From Chryseobacterium rhizoplanae (GTDB lineage: Bacteria > Bacteroidota > Bacteroidia > Flavobacteriales > Weeksellaceae), in contig NZ_FXTC01000004.1 of assembly GCF_900182655.1 (NCBI RefSeq), positions 310,001-374,000 of the forward strand: a stretch of 64,000 nt of DNA. The letters run 5' to 3'. A program made the position numbers and the translations under genes. Positions 16,750 through 26,094 of this stretch are shown here, one piece after another (within the stretch, counting starts at the first letter, position 1; each line of letters starts with the position of its first letter). The notes under the pieces are model-generated. The model worked only from the letters and a program-made list of their open reading frames with translations, searched no databases and had not been told where the DNA came from.

Positions 16750-18459
16750 CTAATCAATAACCGGAAGAGCCCCCAGCGTAAATTGTACGGTTTTTTCCTG
16801 ATAAATATTGGGATTCATTGCATTGGGCACTACTAAAGTCAAATCAGTTCTTTCACCAGGCTCATAGTTTTTTAAAGCATCTGTAAAAGTTTGGGCATCA
16901 TATACAGAATAAGAACCCACTTTTTTAACAAGGGTACCAGCCAGGATATTATTAAGATGTAAAGCTCCGCCTACAGTTGTTGGGCCTATTAATACACCTT
17001 TTACATTCTGAAGAACGGTATTATATCCATTATAAATATACAGCTGAACATCCCATGGAATAACATCAATGACTCCTACAGAAGCTCTGAACTTCACGTC
17101 TTCTTTGGCAATGACAGGTTGAGTAACTGCATGCTGCACCGATATTGTTTTTGTATGGCTATAATCTTCTACCATCTTTGTCATTTCAGTACTGTTCAGC
17201 ACTTTTTTAAAGGAAGTGTTACCTTTCGCTCCATTATTCCCCCATCTTACTCCATTGGCTATAAATCCGATATAATCTTTTTTACCAAGAGCCGCTACAG
17301 CAGCCTCAATATTGGGAGTCAGGTTAGGATCATTTTTTTGTAATGATTCTGCAAACTGCAAATGTAAATTCTGCAATTTATCATTCCCTTCCGCTTTTGC
17401 TTTTTCGGCTGCCTGAAGATGATTCTTAAGGGCTTCCTCCTGAGAGATATCAGGAAAGAATTTTTCTTCAAATTGATGAATCATGTCGTCATCTGCATCA
17501 TACATTTCAATTCTCGTATTATTTATTTTTTCAGCAGTATACTGATTCTCAATCTGCTGATTGAATGAGGACTTCATTGATTTCCGGCTGCTTCCTAATC
17601 CAAGAAATGCCCACCCGCTTGATTTCTGGCTTACGCTGCTCTGCTGAGCATCACTTAAAAATTGATTAATAATAGTACTACCGTCTATATGGGCATTAAT
17701 ATAACTGGTTTTAGAATTCTTAAATTTATAGCTGACCGATATTTCACCATTTCCGTTAGCCAGCAGATTTTTAACATATTCCGTAGGATTTTCAATACTT
17801 ATATTTTTAAAGTTTTTATTACCAACCAGTGTTCCTGAGATGCGCTTGCTGTAAACAGTCTCCCCTCCTGCTTCCACAATGAATTCTACTTCGGTAGGTG
17901 AGATGATCTGGCTTTGGAAATTGGTATTATAATCTTTAATCAATTCTTCCTGAGGAGCCAGCATGGTAGTTTCATACTGTTGGGCCAGAGAAAAGAAATG
18001 GTTGGTTAATGCAGTATTGGTCATCAGATAAGGCGTTAAAACAGGCTGTCCATTTGTATTTTTTAGAATCGGAGGATAAAAGGCGGATATTGTTGTGCTT
18101 TTTATTGCAGCACAAATAGATGCTTTCTGGCTTTCATTGGGTAATGCCAGCTCCTGTGTTACCGGAATAATCAAGGTCCGGATCTGATCTGAACCCTTAT
18201 ATGTTTCATTTCCTTTACTGTCTATATATTTAATATTATTGATATCAAACTTAAGAATAGGCAATATAAACACCTTGGCAACAGTACCCTTAGCAACATT
18301 TTCATAAAAACCGTGGGTGTTGTAAAGCGCATATTTCCCTTTATTATCTATGGCTACATAATTCTCGACTGAAAATTTGTTAGAATTCGGTGTCACTTGC
18401 GACCAGATAACTCCGGTATTGGCAAGCAGCAATACAATGGTTACATAAAAGTTTTTCAT
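16750..18459 (-). CDS. Large secreted protein, unknown, with PDZ-like C-terminal segment
   Basis: The 569 residues start with a signal peptide (ends VIWSQ, residue 21). The N-terminal ~250 residues appear beta-rich. Residues ~270-390 are polar and helical (QQIENQYTAEKINNTRIEMY, EEALKNHLQAAEKAKAEGND). The final ~90 residues (LIGPTTVGGALHLNNILAGT, VGSYSVYDAQTFTDALKNYE, RTDLTLVVP) recall a PDZ-type module, in which I-x-G-x-x-V-x-x-x-x-x-F precedes V-x-L-V. No catalytic motif is visible. The family is not recognised. It is a single-gene transcript between the terpene synthases and the pilus-like cluster, with no link to either shown by sequence. Confidence 0.8.
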   Translation of the reverse strand: MKNFYVTIVLLLANTGVIWSQVTPNSNKFSVENYVAIDNKGKYALYNTHGFYENVAKGTVAKVFILPILKFDINNIKYIDSKGNETYKGSDQIRTLIIPVTQELALPNESQKASICAAIKSTTISAFYPPILKNTNGQPVLTPYLMTNTALTNHFFSLAQQYETTMLAPQEELIKDYNTNFQSQIISPTEVEFIVEAGGETVYSKRISGTLVGNKNFKNISIENPTEYVKNLLANGNGEISVSYKFKNSKTSYINAHIDGSTIINQFLSDAQQSSVSQKSSGWAFLGLGSSRKSMKSSFNQQIENQYTAEKINNTRIEMYDADDDMIHQFEEKFFPDISQEEALKNHLQAAEKAKAEGNDKLQNLHLQFAESLQKNDPNLTPNIEAAVAALGKKDYIGFIANGVRWGNNGAKGNTSFKKVLNSTEMTKMVEDYSHTKTISVQHAVTQPVIAKEDVKFRASVGVIDVIPWDVQLYIYNGYNTVLQNVKGVLIGPTTVGGALHLNNILAGTLVKKVGSYSVYDAQTFTDALKNYEPGERTDLTLVVPNAMNPNIYQEKTVQFTLGALPVID

Positions 18460-18983
18460 GATTTTATATTTTAAGATTGAGGATAAACTTGTAGTTACAG
18501 AGTTATTGATGATTTCATGGTAAAATTACATGTAAATCAGACCTGTGTCTATGGCACTTTTGTGTAATATTTCAGCTGAAGGATTTCTTCATACGCCGTT
18601 GGATAATCGTTTATAATCATAGCGGCATCAAGCTTACATCATTCTTTGAAAGGGTATTGAATAGTTTTTCAGGGAGTTAACCATACTATAAATAAATAAT
18701 GGACAAGCAAGTAAAAGACGACGTGTTGATATTGGGAAAATGGAAAGTACTAAAATCTCAAGCCCGGGATATTTGTTATTATTAAAGCTAAAAACTTAAT
18801 AATAACTCGAAATTAATGATAAAAACATAGCTATTTTTATATACATTTATATTAGTCAAATCAGGCTTCAAAATAAGTACCTAAATATCCTAATTATATC
18901 ATATAGTTTGATCTTTAGGCTCATTTTAGCTGTATAATCCGCCATTATAGAACAACTTTATCATTTTATTGAAGCTTATCACT
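18460..18983. other. Divergent intergenic region, 524 bp
   Basis: No convincing gene is seen. A 28-codon ORF beginning at about 18699 has no supporting signal. The region must contain the promoters of the secreted protein (minus) and the AraC regulator (plus), but no TAnnTTTG is clear for either. AT-rich sequence predominates near 18780-18900. Confidence 0.35.
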
Positions 18984-19814
18984 ATGTACGTTATCACAGA
19001 CCAATTGAAGAATTTAGGATTCAGCATCAACACATTAAATAACATCATACAGAGAAATAATAATAAAAGAAGTTTTAATACACTTGAGTATTTCTGTATC
19101 TACATCATTATAGAAGATATTACTTTGGAAGTTGAAAATATTCCACATCCCATAAAAGGCGGCCATATCGCATTTGTAGGCCCTCAAAAACAAATTGTAT
19201 TTGGTGAGACCAAACGGGGCGAGGTGTATATCATTGCATTTTCTTCAAGCTTTTATGAAAGATCAGGAAAAGACAGCATGTTTATCAATTCAAGGCTTTT
19301 TTTCAATTATGATTCTGATATTTTCATAGCACCTTTTGAAAATATTAAAGAGATGAACGTAGTCTTTATGGGAAGAATGCACAATTTTCAACATAAAGAT
19401 GAAAGTCTGTATGTTTCCGCTGCCCATAACGCTATTGAAAGATTAATTCTGGACGCATTTTTACATATTCCGGCTGAAACACTGAAAAAAGACATCAAAT
19501 TTGATTATCTCCACTACGTCAATAGATTTAAAGTGCTTTTGCAGAGAGACTATAAAAAGGCTAAAAAGGTCTCGCACTATGCTAATGAACTCAATATCAC
19601 GCCAAGAAAGCTCACTGAAATGACCGAGTATGTTTTGGGAAAGACGGCCAAACATATTATCATTGAAAAACTGATCAATGAATGCAAAAAATCCCTTAGT
19701 TTCTCTGGCAGCAACATTTCTGAAATTGCTTATGATCTGGGATTCAGTGATGAAGGAAATTTTAGTAATTTTATTAAAAAACATACAGGAAAAAATCCCT
19801 CAGAAATGAAATAA
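18984..19814 (+). CDS. AraC family transcriptional regulator
   Basis: The start is taken at the ATG at 18984 (a TTG at 18969 is in frame), giving 276 residues. The N-terminal half is a divergent sensing domain. The C-terminal ~100 residues are an AraC/XylS double HTH (VSHYANELNITPRKLTEMTE, LINECKKSLSFSGSNISEIA, YDLGFSDEGNFSNFIKKHTG followed by KNPSEMK). The last block is the usual second-HTH signature. It lies 55 bp upstream of the first pilin-like gene on the same strand and is the likely regulator of the five-gene cluster to 25770. No operator was identified. Confidence 0.9.
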   Translation: MYVITDQLKNLGFSINTLNNIIQRNNNKRSFNTLEYFCIYIIIEDITLEVENIPHPIKGGHIAFVGPQKQIVFGETKRGEVYIIAFSSSFYERSGKDSMFINSRLFFNYDSDIFIAPFENIKEMNVVFMGRMHNFQHKDESLYVSAAHNAIERLILDAFLHIPAETLKKDIKFDYLHYVNRFKVLLQRDYKKAKKVSHYANELNITPRKLTEMTEYVLGKTAKHIIIEKLINECKKSLSFSGSNISEIAYDLGFSDEGNFSNFIKKHTGKNPSEMK

Positions 19815-19830
19815 TGTAAAAATAATATTG

Positions 19831-19838
19831 TATTTTTG
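19831..19838 (+). promoter_or_regulatory. TAnnTTTG element before first pilin-like gene
   Basis: TATTTTTG lies 31 bp before the ATG at 19870, so the first pilin-like gene may be transcribed apart from araC. Confidence 0.45.
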
Positions 19839-19869
19839 GATAAATAACAGATCAGTGAAAAATTAATAT

Positions 19870-20235
19870 ATGTTTAAAAGATATATTTTTTCAGTAATTT
19901 TTCTTTTCGTTTCCATGAGCATCTATGCGCAGACAGATGATGTTCAGGTGAATGTAAGACTCTATCCTACCCAGATGCTGGCGGTTGGAGGTGACAGCGA
20001 AATGGTTGATGATACGGATGAAAGTATCCAAGCGGAAATAAACTCTGTTATCATTTCAAGTCCATCAGGATTTCAGCTGGGAATTCAACACGATGATAAG
20101 GATGAGTATAATCTTATTAAAAGTCATGACGGAGTTATTGAAAAAAAATTCATGATAAATCAAAAAATAGATAAAATTATAAAACAATTTAAAGATAAGT
20201 CCACTTCTATGATGTTAACTTTAATCTCTCAATAA
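19870..20235 (+). CDS. Short pilin-like secreted subunit
   Basis: The 121 residues have a signal peptide (cleavage after SIYAQ, residue 21). The mature N-terminus alternates hydrophobic residues (DDVQVNVRLYPTQMLAVGGD). It closely parallels the start of the next gene (NVTLNVRLKPIQTLIVNPAQ). The segment ESIQAEINSVIISSPSGFQL also aligns with DYANGVSSVNADHLSIYSTG followed by GFQV in that protein, and both end in a strand plus Ile-Ser-Gln. It is therefore a shorter paralogue of the 174-residue subunit. An alternating N-terminal strand is what a donor-strand extension would look like in chaperone-usher pilins; that role is inferred. A weak hairpin (AATAAGC/GCTTATT) spans its stop codon, so expression may fall before the major subunit. 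Confidence 0.7.
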   Translation: MFKRYIFSVIFLFVSMSIYAQTDDVQVNVRLYPTQMLAVGGDSEMVDDTDESIQAEINSVIISSPSGFQLGIQHDDKDEYNLIKSHDGVIEKKFMINQKIDKIIKQFKDKSTSMMLTLISQ

Positions 20236-20477
20236 GCCGATCTAGAGCTTATTTACTATACATTATATATTATTTTTTTAAATTTTTAACCTTTTGTTTT
20301 TAGTAAATTGACAATAATATAATATTGATTCAACAACATTAACAATATTTTTAATTTTTAATTAATTTAAAAGCTTATTTTCCTTCATAAAATACTATTT
20401 TTCAGCAAGATTATTTCCAAAACCAAATTTACAAATCTTTAGTACTTTTTCACAAAACAAGTACCTATACCTCTTTC

Positions 20478-20485
20478 TAAATTTG
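20478..20485 (+). promoter_or_regulatory. TAnnTTTG promoter of the major pilin-like gene
   Basis: TAAATTTG lies 50 bp before the ATG at 20535, in a 299-bp AT-rich gap (20236-20534). A separate promoter would allow the larger subunit to be made in excess. Confidence 0.55.
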
Positions 20486-20534
20486 CACCTGAAAAAAACA
20501 AGAAGTAATATACTATTAAAACTCCCGTTATTTT

Positions 20535-21059
20535 ATGAAGAAATATATTGTAGCCTCAATGTCGCTATTTGGTTTTGTTGCTTTAAAGGCTCAACAGAAT
20601 GTAACTCTAAATGTTAGATTAAAACCTATCCAGACTCTTATCGTAAACCCTGCTCAAAAGATTGTAAACTTAGACTATAAAACTAAAGATGACTATGCCA
20701 ACGGAGTATCCTCTGTAAATGCTGATCATTTAAGCATCTATAGTACAGGAGGTTTCCAGGTTAAAGTAAAAAGTGCCAATGCAGCATTGCAAAGCGGGGC
20801 AAAAAATATCCAGGCCAATACCATTCAAATTAAGGCCAGTGCAGGAACTGAAGTTCTTAACGGCGCTCAGTATGCACAGAACGTGCAGCTTTCTAATAAC
20901 GATGCAACATTAGTAACATCCGCTAGTGGTGGTGTAGACAAAAAAATTAACATTGAATATAAAGGAGCAGGAGCCAATGCTTATCTTGACAATTATATTG
21001 CAGGTCAGGATCCTACCGTTTATACAACAGAGTTAACGTATACTATTATTTCTCAATAA
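20535..21059 (+). CDS. Major pilin-like subunit (DUF4402-like)
   Basis: The 174 residues have a signal peptide (cleavage after LKAQ, residue 20). The mature protein starts QNVTLNVRLKPIQTLIVNPA, an alternating-hydrophobic strand, and ends with a beta strand LTYTIISQ. It is small and beta-rich, with no Cys in the mature part. Its middle (LDYKTKDDYANGVSSVNADH, then LSIYSTGGFQVKVKS) matches the C-terminal domain of the 341-residue protein at 21940 (LEFKNMQDYANGASVTYSNA, then LIVKSNTKYQIKLKS), so both share one subunit fold. The layout resembles DUF4402/spore-coat-U-type pilins of the archaic chaperone-usher group. It has its own promoter and the chaperone gene follows after 84 bp. Confidence 0.75.
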   Translation: MKKYIVASMSLFGFVALKAQQNVTLNVRLKPIQTLIVNPAQKIVNLDYKTKDDYANGVSSVNADHLSIYSTGGFQVKVKSANAALQSGAKNIQANTIQIKASAGTEVLNGAQYAQNVQLSNNDATLVTSASGGVDKKINIEYKGAGANAYLDNYIAGQDPTVYTTELTYTIISQ

Positions 21060-21143
21060 GTATTTAAATACTATATAAACTACTCCAGATAAAGTGTTAC
21101 AGATTGTAGCACTTTATCTGTACTTTAACAGCAAAGTATAATA

Positions 21144-21947
21144 ATGAACCGATCTTATATCTTCATTTTATTTTCTTTACTCCTTTTCTGTTCTCCAATC
21201 AATGCTCAGACAGGTGTATCGGTGTCTCCTCCCAGACTTTATTTTGAATCTGATGCTGGAAAAAGCACTACGCAGAAGGTAACTGTAACCAATGTAAGTG
21301 CAAAAAATTCTCTGGACATGGCTGTGAGTTTGGGTGACTGGGAATATAATGAAACAGGAGAAAACAAAATGTCTGCGGCCAATACGCTGCCAACATCCTG
21401 CGCCAGCTGGATATCAATAAAAAATGAAGACACGTATTTTACCTTAGCTCCGGGGGAAAGAAAGGACATTGATGTCACCATCACTCCTCCCGCTACATTA
21501 TCAGATCAGATGTTAGCTCATACTGCTGTTCTGTATGTGAGTCAGATGAATCCTGTGAATGATGTAGATAACAAAGGGGCCAATATAAAAGTAAGTATCC
21601 GTTCAGGAATTAAACTCTTTCATAAGTTAACTGCCAAAGCCACTAAAAAAATTGAGATTCATAATCTTACTCTGGCTTCATCCAAAAAAGATCTTACCAT
21701 CTTGTTTGAAAATCAGGGCAATATATGGACCGATGGAAAAATACAAACGGAACTTGTGAATACAGAAAACGGTAATAAAGTATCGCTTGATCAGATTATT
21801 TTCTATACCATGCCTGGAAACAAGAGAGAATTGAATATTCCTCTTCCTGCAACACTGTTAAAAGGAAAATATACTGCATCAGTAATGATTGATTATGGAG
21901 ACAACAATAATCTGGAGCTGGCAGAACTGAATTTTACACATGAATAA
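21144..21947 (+). CDS. PapD-like periplasmic pilus chaperone
   Basis: The 267 residues include a signal peptide (ends PINAQ, residue 22). Domain 1 is an Ig-like domain beginning VSVSPPRLYFESDAGKSTTQ and followed by KVTVTNVS, the start pattern of the fimbrial chaperone N-terminal domain. In these proteins, alternating residues on the G1 strand complement subunits. The motif SWISIKNEDTYFTLAPGERK corresponds to the conserved F-x-L-x-P-G-E segment. A second Ig-like domain follows from about residue 165. It overlaps the next gene by 8 bp. It probably binds the pilin-like subunits and the adhesin in the periplasm and delivers them to the 932-residue barrel. Confidence 0.8.
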   Translation: MNRSYIFILFSLLLFCSPINAQTGVSVSPPRLYFESDAGKSTTQKVTVTNVSAKNSLDMAVSLGDWEYNETGENKMSAANTLPTSCASWISIKNEDTYFTLAPGERKDIDVTITPPATLSDQMLAHTAVLYVSQMNPVNDVDNKGANIKVSIRSGIKLFHKLTAKATKKIEIHNLTLASSKKDLTILFENQGNIWTDGKIQTELVNTENGNKVSLDQIIFYTMPGNKRELNIPLPATLLKGKYTASVMIDYGDNNNLELAELNFTHE

Positions 21948-22965
21948 AAAACTGTGTCTTATCCTGCTATTGGTCTCCCTGAACTGCTTTTCACAAATTT
22001 TATACAGCTCATGGGTAAACAGCTATCTGCAGATTAATTCTTATAATGGCAATACAAATCCTGACGCATACACGCTTACTTTAGCGGGTAACGGGAATAT
22101 CAACATGCCTTATTGGAGAGTTTCGGTAAGATTGAAGCAACCTATTATGTCCAATCAGGGAAATTATATTTTACCTGCGAATAAAATTTCTTTTCAGCCG
22201 GTTTCATCATCAGGAAAGGCCTACCCTAACCCGGTTCCTTCTATTCCGCAAATCGGGATGCCGCTTAATGTGATTTTGAAAGAAAGTCAGGAGGTTTTCT
22301 TAATTCCTCAGTCAAATGCTGCATTATATAATCAGCCAGCGCAACCGAATGGTTATTACAGCCTTCAGATTAAATACAGCATGAATCTGGCAGGAGGTAC
22401 CTATCTGGGAGCCTATCCAGCCTGGATTACTTTTACAGCGCCATTACAGTTTACAGCCTATGATCAGTACAATAATATTATCGGTACTGTAGATCATAAT
22501 TTCCAGTATCAGATCGGCACGCTTTCAGGAACTCCTACGGATATTCCGGAGATGTCTATGAAGTTCGGAGCAGCAGCCATGAATGGTAACCTGGAATTTA
22601 AAAACATGCAGGATTACGCAAATGGAGCCAGCGTAACGTATTCCAATGCACTTATTGTAAAAAGCAATACAAAGTATCAGATCAAATTGAAATCCCTTCA
22701 GACCCAGTTCAGTTCATCTTCCGGTAATTTCCTGCCTCTTGATACTGTACAGCTTAATCTTATTCCTATTTCAGGCAATATGGGAACGGCGTATACTGTT
22801 TTACTAAGTACATTGCCACAGCTTGTCGCTGCCGGTAATTCTACACAGAATGCTGATGTTTATTATGACATGAAGTATTCCACCAAACCTAATGATGAAA
22901 GATTTATCAATGCCAAAGCAGAGGATTATACAACAACCCTTCAATTCGAGATTACGCCTCAATAA
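21940..22965 (+). CDS. Two-domain tip-adhesin-like protein
   Basis: The 341 residues have a signal peptide (ends LNCFSQ, residue 19). The N-terminal ~180 residues are a beta-rich domain without the alternating donor-like strand seen in the small subunits, beginning ILYSSWVNSYLQINSYNGNT. The C-terminal ~140 residues match the 174-residue subunit, including LEFKNMQDYANGASVTYSNA, and end TTLQFEITPQ. An N-terminal binding domain plus a C-terminal pilin domain lacking its own donor strand is the architecture of tip adhesins such as FimH, CooD or CfaE. The ligand is unknown. It is translationally coupled to the chaperone and lies 6 bp before the barrel gene. Confidence 0.7.
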   Translation: MNKKLCLILLLVSLNCFSQILYSSWVNSYLQINSYNGNTNPDAYTLTLAGNGNINMPYWRVSVRLKQPIMSNQGNYILPANKISFQPVSSSGKAYPNPVPSIPQIGMPLNVILKESQEVFLIPQSNAALYNQPAQPNGYYSLQIKYSMNLAGGTYLGAYPAWITFTAPLQFTAYDQYNNIIGTVDHNFQYQIGTLSGTPTDIPEMSMKFGAAAMNGNLEFKNMQDYANGASVTYSNALIVKSNTKYQIKLKSLQTQFSSSSGNFLPLDTVQLNLIPISGNMGTAYTVLLSTLPQLVAAGNSTQNADVYYDMKYSTKPNDERFINAKAEDYTTTLQFEITPQ

Positions 22966-22971
22966 TTTATA

Positions 22972-25770
22972 ATGCTTCATAACAGGCTGTTCAGGAAAAT
23001 AATGTTTTTTATTCTGATCCCGTTTTCCGTTTGGATTTCGGCTCAAACTGATGGGGCTATAAGCATGGAGATCCGCAATGAGCCCAATCGGGTTAATCCT
23101 AATATTGTAGAAATTCTCCTTGTTCTGAAAAACAATGAAAACAAACATTTTAAAGGCAGAGTTGAAGTTAAGACTCCCAAAGGTTTCAGAACAATTTCTG
23201 ACAATAATGCTGACATCGAACTGAATCCCGGCCAGAATCTGTTTATTCCTATCAAAATACTAACCAGCAACACTATCGTTTCCGGTAAAGCAGATCTCAT
23301 ATTTACCATTACTGATGAAAAAAATCAACAGGTTGTAAAAAAGAGTCTCTCCTATGTGGTAACGGAGAATAACAATATGAAGGTAACAGCTGAAAATCCT
23401 GTTGTCTACATGGGAACATCTAAAGATTCCCTGGAAGTCCGGGCAAGGGTTTCCAATTTAGGAAACAAAAGGCAGCATGTTACCATTGTATTTAAAATTC
23501 CGGAAGCTACCCAAAAGAACCTGTTTATTGAAAAAAAAGGAACTATCGACGTGCAGAAAGATTCTGTATTTGTTTTTCGCTTCCTGCCTTCCGGAAATCT
23601 GCTTAAGAGCTCTCAGTTTACGGTTAATATTGCAGGTTTCAGAGAACCGGATAAGGAAATTTTCGGTAATACTTCTATATCGGTACAAAACGTTTCTTCT
23701 ACCCAGCGTTATCAGGATATGGAGTTCGATCTGTTTTCAAATTACAGTAAAAACACCATTACTGCCAGTTACAGGCGGGTCGGCAACAACACAGATATGT
23801 ATCAGCTGATAGGATCAGGCGGCTTTAACCTTCCTTCGGGTTATATGTTCATACGCGGTAATATTTATACGCTGAACAATCAAAGTGATCCTGTTGTGAG
23901 CAATACCTATGTGTCATATCATAGGGAACAAAATGAATTCACCTTAGGGAATATCAGTAAAATTATGGAAGTTTCATTATTTGGAAGAGGAGCAGAATAT
24001 GCATACACTTCTCCGGATAAAGATAAGAAAATAGAAGTAGGTTTTGTAGATCAGAGTTTCAGCCTTATTGAAAGAAATTCGTTCTTGAAATACGGATACG
24101 GCTTTTATGCCAGGGGAATAATGGGCGCTCAAAATGCCTCGAAAAATTTCTCAGCAACCTATATTTTTAAAAATGACCCTTATGAAAAAGCGAACCATCA
24201 TGTATTCGGTACGGATATTCAGTATTCTTTCAACAAGGATTGGAAAATGAATTCCAAAGTATACAGCGGTCTGAGTTATTATGAAAATACACACCTTACC
24301 AAACCTTCCCTGGCTTTGGAAACACAGTATTCAGGAACCATCAAAAAAGTGAATCTGAATGGAAACTACTTCTACAGCAGTGACTATTATCCCGGAAACA
24401 GAAGAGGAATGTTACAAATACAACAGAATTTTTCAACCCCCATTTTTGAAAACCATTATTTGTATGCGAATGTGATGGTCTCTAACTTTTCACCAAAATT
24501 CTACTCGTATAACAATGATTTTAAATCCAATACGATAAGAGGAGATATTGGAATCAACTTCGCAAAAAGGAAAAATTTCGGATTTGCTGTGGGCACACAA
24601 TATCAGGAGGAAAGTTCCAACAGCTACAACAACTTTTTTGATACTTCAGGAAATCAGGAATTACAAACACTGAAAGCCCTTAGGATCACCCAGAATACAA
24701 CATGGATCAGCAATAACAGAAAACACTCTACCTTACTTGCAGTGGAAGCAGGAGCAGTTAATTATCCGGATAGCCACAATGCAGAATACCAGATGAAGAT
24801 CACCGGAAACTACGGTTATAAATGGCTCAACATCAACGGAATATATCAGCACGGAAGCTATTATCTCTCTGAATTTGCTTCATCAAGAAATTTCAATGGA
24901 AACGTCCTGTATAAGAAATTTTCAGTATCCGCCTTTGTTAACAAAGCCCTGTTAAGCGAAAAGCTCAATATTACTTCGGGATTATCTTATACGGATGATG
25001 TTTTATATGGGAAGTCACCTTCAGGATTTGTCAACCTGAAATACACAAAGGAAAGATATGGAGTATTCCTGAATTCATCGTGGTTTAATTATTCTTCCAA
25101 CAATTTCAGCAACAATTTTTTTACTGTTGAAGCAGGCGTCACACTGAACCTGCAGCCTAACAGACTTATTGCCAGCAAAAAGGGAGAAATAATGGCATTT
25201 GTATTTTATGACAACAACAATAATAATGTATATGATGATGGCGACCAAAGCGCTGAAAATTACATTATTATGATCAATAATGTCTCTTTCAAAACCAATC
25301 AGAGTGGTAAAATTGTGTACAAAGCAATTCCGTATGGCAACTATATGCTCAAGCAGGTAATCCAGCAAGGATGGTATTATAATGAACTGGAGTTTGAAGT
25401 GAAAAAAAACAGTTATTCTCTTCAGGTTCCACTCCATCAAAATGGAACCATGCTGGGAAAAATAACGTATGAATTTAATCCTAAAAAAGCATTGGAATTT
25501 GATCCTAAAACGGCAGGAATTATTTTCAACATCTATGATAAAGATAAGTTTTTACAACATGTAATTACCGATGACAATGGAGAAATCGGGTCTTTCCTTG
25601 GAGCTGGAAATTACAGAATTGAGCTTGTAGAAAGCTCATTACCTGCCAACACCTATTCTGAGAAAACAAACCAGGAATTTACAGTTCAGGCAGGAAAAAT
25701 AATACATCTTGAACCGTTTGTCATCAAGGTTTCAGAGAAAAGGGTGCATGTTAAGAAGTTTGGGAACTAG
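22972..25770 (+). CDS. Usher-like outer membrane barrel with Ig/SdrD-like domains
   Basis: The 932 residues have a signal peptide (ends WISAQ, residue 24). Residues ~30-240 form two Ig-like (COG1470/NEW3-like) domains (EIRNEPNRVNPNIVEILLVL, ENPVVYMGTSKDSLEVRARV). Residues ~255-740 show the alternating aromatic pattern of an outer-membrane barrel. Residues ~745-920 hold two small Ig/prealbumin-like domains; the first contains an Asp/Asn-rich loop (YDNNNNNVYDDGDQ) like calcium-binding SdrD repeats. Length, position after a chaperone and tip protein, and small C-terminal Ig domains all fit an usher, but the family is not a textbook FimD and no plug domain could be assigned by eye. No terminator follows. 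Confidence 0.7.
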   Translation: MLHNRLFRKIMFFILIPFSVWISAQTDGAISMEIRNEPNRVNPNIVEILLVLKNNENKHFKGRVEVKTPKGFRTISDNNADIELNPGQNLFIPIKILTSNTIVSGKADLIFTITDEKNQQVVKKSLSYVVTENNNMKVTAENPVVYMGTSKDSLEVRARVSNLGNKRQHVTIVFKIPEATQKNLFIEKKGTIDVQKDSVFVFRFLPSGNLLKSSQFTVNIAGFREPDKEIFGNTSISVQNVSSTQRYQDMEFDLFSNYSKNTITASYRRVGNNTDMYQLIGSGGFNLPSGYMFIRGNIYTLNNQSDPVVSNTYVSYHREQNEFTLGNISKIMEVSLFGRGAEYAYTSPDKDKKIEVGFVDQSFSLIERNSFLKYGYGFYARGIMGAQNASKNFSATYIFKNDPYEKANHHVFGTDIQYSFNKDWKMNSKVYSGLSYYENTHLTKPSLALETQYSGTIKKVNLNGNYFYSSDYYPGNRRGMLQIQQNFSTPIFENHYLYANVMVSNFSPKFYSYNNDFKSNTIRGDIGINFAKRKNFGFAVGTQYQEESSNSYNNFFDTSGNQELQTLKALRITQNTTWISNNRKHSTLLAVEAGAVNYPDSHNAEYQMKITGNYGYKWLNINGIYQHGSYYLSEFASSRNFNGNVLYKKFSVSAFVNKALLSEKLNITSGLSYTDDVLYGKSPSGFVNLKYTKERYGVFLNSSWFNYSSNNFSNNFFTVEAGVTLNLQPNRLIASKKGEIMAFVFYDNNNNNVYDDGDQSAENYIIMINNVSFKTNQSGKIVYKAIPYGNYMLKQVIQQGWYYNELEFEVKKNSYSLQVPLHQNGTMLGKITYEFNPKKALEFDPKTAGIIFNIYDKDKFLQHVITDDNGEIGSFLGAGNYRIELVESSLPANTYSEKTNQEFTVQAGKIIHLEPFVIKVSEKRVHVKKFGN

Positions 25771-26094
25771 ACGAATAAAGGTCCTTTCCACTATAAAACA
25801 TACTGATTAAAAATTCTAATTTTACAATTATAATAGTAGATATGATATTGTTTGGGCTAATTCAAATAACAAATTAAATACATCTCTCTCATAATAAAAG
25901 ACAATGCCGAGAGCTCATTCCTGCAGAATATAAAATAACATAAGCTACTAACCTAAATCTTAATTTTATTCTCCTTTTTGCATTGGTATCGAATTGTAGT
26001 TTTACTACACTTTTTGATTTTTTCCAGGATTTACATATGTGGTATTATACATTTATCTATATTTGGTGATATAAACGCAAATACCACAGTATTA
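25771..26094. other. Intergenic region between pilus-like cluster and VgrG
   Basis: The reading frame is open from 25978 to the VgrG gene, but the upstream part (a Phe/Ile-rich leader from an ATG-less start) is unlikely to be translated. No terminator or exact TAnnTTTG was found. The sequence is strongly AT-rich. Confidence 0.35.

Noticed and set aside
18550..18575. TGGCAC-like sequence resembling a sigma-54 promoter
   Set aside because: The bases at the -12 position are TA rather than GC/GA at the required spacing.
18699..18786. 28-codon ORF between the secreted unknown and the AraC gene
   Set aside because: Short, no promoter, no membrane or conserved pattern.
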